Below, one piece after another: positions 48,878 through 48,879 of a stretch of 48,879 nt of DNA. The translations under genes were made by a program, and so were the position numbers. Source of the stretch: Rhizobium sullae (GTDB lineage: Bacteria; Pseudomonadota; Alphaproteobacteria; Rhizobiales; Rhizobiaceae); NCBI RefSeq assembly GCF_900169785.1, contig NZ_FWER01000042.1:1-48879 (forward strand), read 5' to 3'. Positions within the stretch are counted from its first letter, which is position 1, and the number at the start of each line of letters is the position of its first letter. The notes under the pieces are model-generated. The model ran no database searches, was not told the DNA's origin, and was given only the letters and a program-made list of their open reading frames with translations.

Positions 48878-48879
48878 AT

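Overview
The window reads as accessory DNA from an alphaproteobacterium of the Rhizobiaceae (Rhizobium/Agrobacterium lineage). The signs are high-GC coding sequence, tightly overlapped operons, several binding-protein-dependent sugar/polyol importers, ThuA- and Gfo/Idh/MocA-type sugar catabolism, and a thiMED salvage operon behind a TPP riboswitch. A plasmid or chromid location is inference. I saw no rRNA, tRNA, CRISPR array or intact transposon.

Layout. 0-3 kb: a PIN/Phd-type toxin-antitoxin pair with a palindromic operator, a TetR regulator beside nested palindromes, and small hypothetical genes. 3.1-6.3 kb: an amidase / TIM-barrel isomerase / HpcH-type aldolase operon of unknown substrate. 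6.3-7.4 kb: a spermidine-synthase-like methyltransferase fold protein and a small secreted protein. 7.5-13.8 kb: a divergent sugar locus, with ROK regulator, Gfo/Idh/MocA oxidoreductase and ThuA-like protein on the minus strand and a binding protein plus two permeases, without an ATPase, on the plus strand. 13.9-16.2 kb: thiMED under a TPP riboswitch. 16.6-19.9 kb: a lipoprotein L,D-transpeptidase and an MFS carrier.

19.9-31.7 kb is the most striking unit: thirteen minus-strand genes that look like one operon. It encodes a complete ABC importer (binding protein, two permeases, a 70-aa membrane protein, two different ATPases), an ATP-type dihydroxyacetone kinase, and a PTS-type kinase (DhaK, DhaL, DhaM) with its own HPr and Enzyme I genes and a small helix-turn-helix-like protein. 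The sequence suggests uptake of a short polyol or ketose and its phosphorylation by two routes, one powered by ATP and one by a dedicated PEP phosphorelay.

31.9-37.6 kb: a five-gene exporter operon (TetR, HlyD, double ATPase, two ABC-2 permeases) like E. coli cecR-ybhGFSR, driven by a near-consensus promoter that appears to give a leaderless mRNA. 37.9-46.6 kb: a minus-strand set of a NarL-type two-component system, an SGNH protein, SxtJ, a 49-aa DUF5989-type protein, an O-carbamoyltransferase, a GT4 glycosyltransferase and a sulfotransferase. This looks like a decoration pathway for a glycan or small glycoconjugate. 46.6-48.9 kb: an AT-rich stretch with an unrecognised protein, then a very GC-rich DUF899 gene and the 3' end of another gene, probably acquired from elsewhere.

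Functions are assigned from motifs and family knowledge only; substrates of transporters, kinases and glycan enzymes are not determined by the sequence.
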